A stretch of DNA of 64,000 bases from Capsicum annuum. Its lineage: Eukaryota > Streptophyta > Magnoliopsida > Solanales > Solanaceae. Location of the stretch: contig NW_025856392.1 in assembly GCF_002878395.1 (NCBI RefSeq), forward strand, positions 619,554 through 683,553. Reading direction: 5' to 3'. The translations under genes and the position numbers were made by a program. The notes below the pieces were generated by a model. The model did not search any database. It saw only the letters and a list, made by a program, of their open reading frames with translations, and was not told where the DNA came from. Below are positions 60,065 through 64,000 of the stretch, piece by piece (within the stretch, counting starts at the first letter, position 1; every line of letters starts with the position of its first letter).

Positions 60065-61640
60065 TCATATTATCAATAATCATCATGAAAACAACAATTA
60101 CATACATATAGCCAAAGTAAGAACAAGTACAAGCTACAATCAATAGAGTGAAAGAGAGGTAAGAAAATGCATATCAAGGTGTTTAACAGTGAATCATCAC
60201 CACTGTGTATGAGTAAACGCATGGACATGTATATCAAAATGATATGAGCAATAACCATATTTCTAGGCTTTAGCATGATTATTATAATAAAATTATAAGT
60301 CATGGGTGTACCTCCTAGAATTTTTCTATTACCCAGATGGTTCACATTACTAGCGCAAGTGATTCTTTTACACAATATTAACTTAGTTATAGAGCTTGAA
60401 TCATGACAAAAATTGTCACATAATTCAAGGCTTACATAGTAAATTAGCCAATAATTTAAGTGACAACATACCCATTTATTCAAATTACAAGACTTTCCAA
60501 TGCTATCTATATCATAATAGCAAGATAACCAATGAAGTATACATATTATCCCAACATTGACAACATGTTTAGACCATTTAAAGAGTTTAGCCATTATATC
60601 ACCAAAAGCATAATCTATGAGTTCATTAAGTATCTAGGTCATTGAAGAAGTCACATAGTTTAAGCTTTAGGCGGGTCACGTTCAGCTTCTAAAAATACCC
60701 AATTCTCTCTTTAACAAGTCTCACTTCTACCCATATTTAGAATAAATTATCTACATCAGGCCTTAAGGGCTTACCATTCCACACTAGTTCTATAAGACAA
60801 TACTTCTTCTAAGATTCTCCTAAGTCATCCCAAGAACTAAGTCCATTCCACAACTAAGTATATCTAAGTTAACATACTTTTAGGGTGAGTGAACAGTGTC
60901 ACTCTTATCTACTAGAGAACTAGAGTATTCTCATGTTATTCATGAATTACAAGTCAAACTAACCAAGGTTCTAAGCTATAGGTCAAGCTTCACACTTTAC
61001 AAGTTCAAAGACTTTAGTGATTCATCTAGTCCCAAGCATTATCATCTACCATTTCAACACTTAAAACCCCACCCAATATTATCAAGATATCACAATTCAT
61101 ATTACGATAAATCTCAATCTAACAAAAGTAAGCCTAACCAATCTTAAGTCAAAATATCTCATAACGAACAATCTTTTCATTCTCTTTTCTCGGAGCTTCT
61201 TCCATAAGCCAATCTAATAATGTAATCTATGCATTATTATGAGACTAAAAATACCTATATTTGACCATTTTGCCTTGCGTCCAAAATGACACCAAAAACC
61301 CCTATGTGGGTCCCATATATAGAAAATGAGTTTTCGAGAAAAACACATTGTTCAAGTACCATTAGGGAGTTAAACCCCTAAAGAAATTTGTGCAAAACAA
61401 GCATATTTGGGGCTAATATCAAGCTTTGTGGCATTTGGGGTTTTTGGTCTAAATATCAAGAATTTAACATCAAAATTTAAAGGATTCATACCTTAGATTC
61501 TTTAATACCCATTACTTTTGCTTGAAATATTTCCCATGAAAGTTAAAAACTTTCTTTGAAAGATGAATCCACTTTTGCAAACGAGGTATTTTTAAGATTT
61601 ACACTTTTTATCATGTGGGGAATCGAATAAGCCTTTCATC
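60065..61640 (-). repeat. LTR-like repeat, right part, after element B
   Basis: Continues the repeat left at 50850; the join gives 'catcagccattatcatattatcaat', matching the 39-bp unit 'caccaggcatcatcatataatcaat'. The stretch 61250-61500 ('acaccaaaaacccc...gggtcccatata') is the inverted form of 24900-25130. A 173-codon minus-strand open frame (60073-60594) lies here without likeness to any protein I know. The right edge near 61640 is approximate. Confidence 0.55.
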
Positions 61641-64000
61641 GATACCAAATTCTCCCAAATTCAACACCGCGTGAAGAGTTAGAGCCTTTTTAGTGTGAAT
61701 GTGTATCACCTGAGCCTTCAGTGCTTCGTGGAGATAGCTCAAATGGAAATTGTCAATTTCCATTGTTTCTCTGTGATAGTGGCATGTCACGCCAAACATC
61801 TAGGTCGCAGAAAAGGTGGCAATGCAATATCACTGAGTCGCGTGTTCATCCAATTTCCCATTTGTCACTTTCCAGTGACTTGGCGTGATAGTGGTGTGTC
61901 GTGCCAAGGATGAAAATAAAAAAAAATTCTCAGAAATTAAAGATGTGTCCAAGGTTAAAAGGGTCAATTTCCCACCCCTATATACCCAATAACACATGAT
62001 TTAGTCATTCTTCACCCAAAATATACTAGTTTCTCTCAAGTTTCTCTTAAGAACTAGCTAGGGTTTCTATTGGGGATTCATATTCAAGAAGGTTTCACCA
62101 TTAATATTCACAAACTCATGAACTAAGGTATGCATAGTGTTTATTCATGGACTCTTTTCATCCATGAAGCCCCTGAATCTCTTTTCTAAAGTTAAGATTT
62201 TATATTTTCTTTATGAACTTCATGTTGGGTTTTTTTATGTTGAGAATGCTCAATTGAATTCAAATCCATGTTGGGTGATTAATGTTATGTGGAATTGATT
62301 TGTATAGATGTATATTCATGTGAAGCTATGATTAAACCCTAGGATGATGAAATTAGATGTTGAATCATGATGTGTAATTGTTGTATAATGGTGTAAACAT
62401 ATATTATGCCTATCATGTGTTTGATTAAATGCCGATATTAAGGAAAAGTGCCCAACTAGCATGATATTATGAAATCCCCATGTTTGTACAAGTTTATGTA
62501 TATCACCTATTTGATGAAGTTCTTCAATATATGAATTATGAATTGTGGTTATGTGTTAACGTAAGTCATCCTATTTCAGTTTCTTTCAATCGAGTCCTGG
62601 GGGTACATATACCCGACAATTTAGCTGTGTACCCAGAGCCATATATTGTTTTCATGATACATCAGTCAAGCAACGATCCATAGAGTTTAGTCAGTCATGT
62701 GACTCAAGAGATCTTAGAAATCTTAGTAATCTCTATAGTACAGTAATCTCCGTAATCTCACTATCCCCAGTAAGTCTCAGTAACTTCAGTACACTCAGTC
62801 AGTCCTTAGATCTCAGTAGCATGTCATCAGTCAACGGAACTCAATAAATGCAGTTCAGCACCGCTAAACCATACCATAGTTAATCAGTTCTATTTAGTAA
62901 AATCAGTTTAGTATAGTTAATCCGTTCAGTGTCTATTCATTTATGAGTAGGATTCAACACCAAATGAATGCAAGGATTAGGACTCACCTATTATTCAGTG
63001 GAGGGTGTGATCCTTAGAAGCAATCCTTGTGTTCCAGAACTATGTAGCTAACACAGGTTGAGATGCACCGTTCATGTTTAGGAATATATACACATCTCAT
63101 TTGGGTTACCTACAAGAAGGGGTTTATAGAAGAGCTCCCTGTCAGCAAGGGTATACTCACAACAAGTATTTATATGTGGCATGGTACTGACACCCTTCTA
63201 ACTGGAGTTATAGATTGGACCCCACTAGTTCTATTTTTGGGCATGTCGGTTATATGATTACCTCCCATAGTTACAGTCTTAGACTTAGTATGAGCCTCAG
63301 TAAAAGAACTCAGATAGTTCTTCTGATTTTAGGATTATCAAATATAGTCAACTTACATAAAGAATGGAACTTAAATAGTTCCATCAGATTTAGGACTATC
63401 AGATATAGTCATTCATGTTATCAGTTATATCAGTTATCAAAACTCATATCATCAGTGTTCATCTTTAGGACTGTCAGATATATTCAACTAAGATATAGAA
63501 TAGAACTTGGATAGTTCCATCAGAGTCAGGACTGTTAGATACAGTCATTCATGTTATCAGTTATATCACTTATCAAAACTCATGTCATCAGTATTCATCT
63601 TTAGAAATATCAGATACAGTCAACCAGACCAGTTCTTCATAATTAGAACTGTCAGACACAATTATTCATATATTAGTAACACAGTATCAGTCCCTCAAAT
63701 GTCAGTAATTCCTTGTCACTAGTAAAACTTAGTAGTCAGAACTCAGTATCCAGTCCTAACACAATCTCAGTTACAGTTACGTATGCATTCATGTATTCTC
63801 ATGTTCATGTTTGTCAGTCAGTTAGTATTGTTCATGCATATAAACCTATTGCATTCAGCTTACCTCACTTATATACCAGTATATTCAAAGTAATGATGCA
63901 TTTGCTCTATGGTGTCTTATATCATAGGTTTAAAAGCACGAGCTCCAGAGAACTAGTAGCATCCCAGTTCAGTGGTTAGAGTAAGCAGTGAGTCCTCATC
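61640..64000 (+). repeat. A-type LTR in plus orientation, running off the window
   Basis: Parallel to 37441-40220: 'gtcctgggggtacatatacccgacaatttagctg' (62593-62626) matches 'atcctgggggtatttatacccataaatttagctg' (38523-38556), and the CAGT-rich part follows in both. By that comparison about 340 bases of the LTR lie beyond 64000. It contains a 136-bp tandem duplication at 63376-63647. No gene is seen. Confidence 0.62.
63376..63647 (+). repeat. 136-bp tandem duplication in the A-type LTR
   Basis: The phrase 'tagttccatcag' stands at 63376 and 63512, and 'atgttatcagttatatca' at 63415 and 63551, both 136 bases apart. The units differ at about ten positions. It accounts for the open frames seen here. 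Confidence 0.8.

Overview
This 64-kb window looks like repeat-dominated plant nuclear DNA, most likely from a Solanaceae genome. The basis is indirect: chromodomain-type Ty3/gypsy retrotransposons with 2-2.6 kb LTRs, an Athila-type fragment primed by tRNA-Asp, a short (TTG)n-tailed retroposon, and an endogenous pararetrovirus whose gene order resembles the solendovirus/cavemovirus group known from Solanaceae. I found no host protein-coding gene, tRNA or rRNA gene that I could defend. Almost every open frame is a broken piece of a mobile element or a chance frame in AT-rich DNA.

Layout. 1-10777: gypsy element A (minus strand) with both LTRs, tRNA-iMet primer site and polypurine tract, inserted in an AT-rich repeat that resumes at 10778. 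10983-14488: the 3' half of a second chromovirus (D, minus), cut off by element C. 14489-23927: gypsy element C (minus) with both LTRs. 24163-25155: a truncated plus-strand LTR. 25160-32531: a very AT-rich, decayed endogenous pararetrovirus on the minus strand, read as coiled-coil ORF, coat protein with zinc knuckle, movement protein, RT/RNase H, then a transactivator-like ORF, with a viral-type TATA box and poly(A) signal below. Its right end is a 163-bp near-perfect palindrome built on the presumed tRNA-Met priming region. 32622-37440: LTR fragments, including a 5' LTR (E, minus) facing a truncated inverted copy. 37441-42116: a plus-strand LTR related to A, joined to an Athila-type gag stub with its primer site and LTR. 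42117-48701: LTR fragments, an unidentified LTR-like stretch, and a short retroposon with a 17-bp target duplication. 48702-61640: an LTR-like repeat with a 39-bp tandem array, into which the almost complete element B (50851-60059, plus) inserted with a perfect 5-bp target duplication. 61640-64000: another plus-strand A-type LTR running off the window.

How the parts relate. A, B, C and D share the order gag, protease, RT, RNase H, integrase, chromodomain, as far as each is preserved. All carry stops and frameshifts, and A and C have also lost catalytic residues. They would depend on active relatives to move. The pararetrovirus is also broken, but keeps a recognisable promoter/poly(A) pair and long open stretches. 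The features of most interest are the pararetroviral locus with its palindromic end, the 39-bp array open on both strands and split by element B, the 33-bp self-complementary repeat in the B LTRs, and repeated Cys-to-Tyr loss in the zinc knuckles of four unrelated elements.
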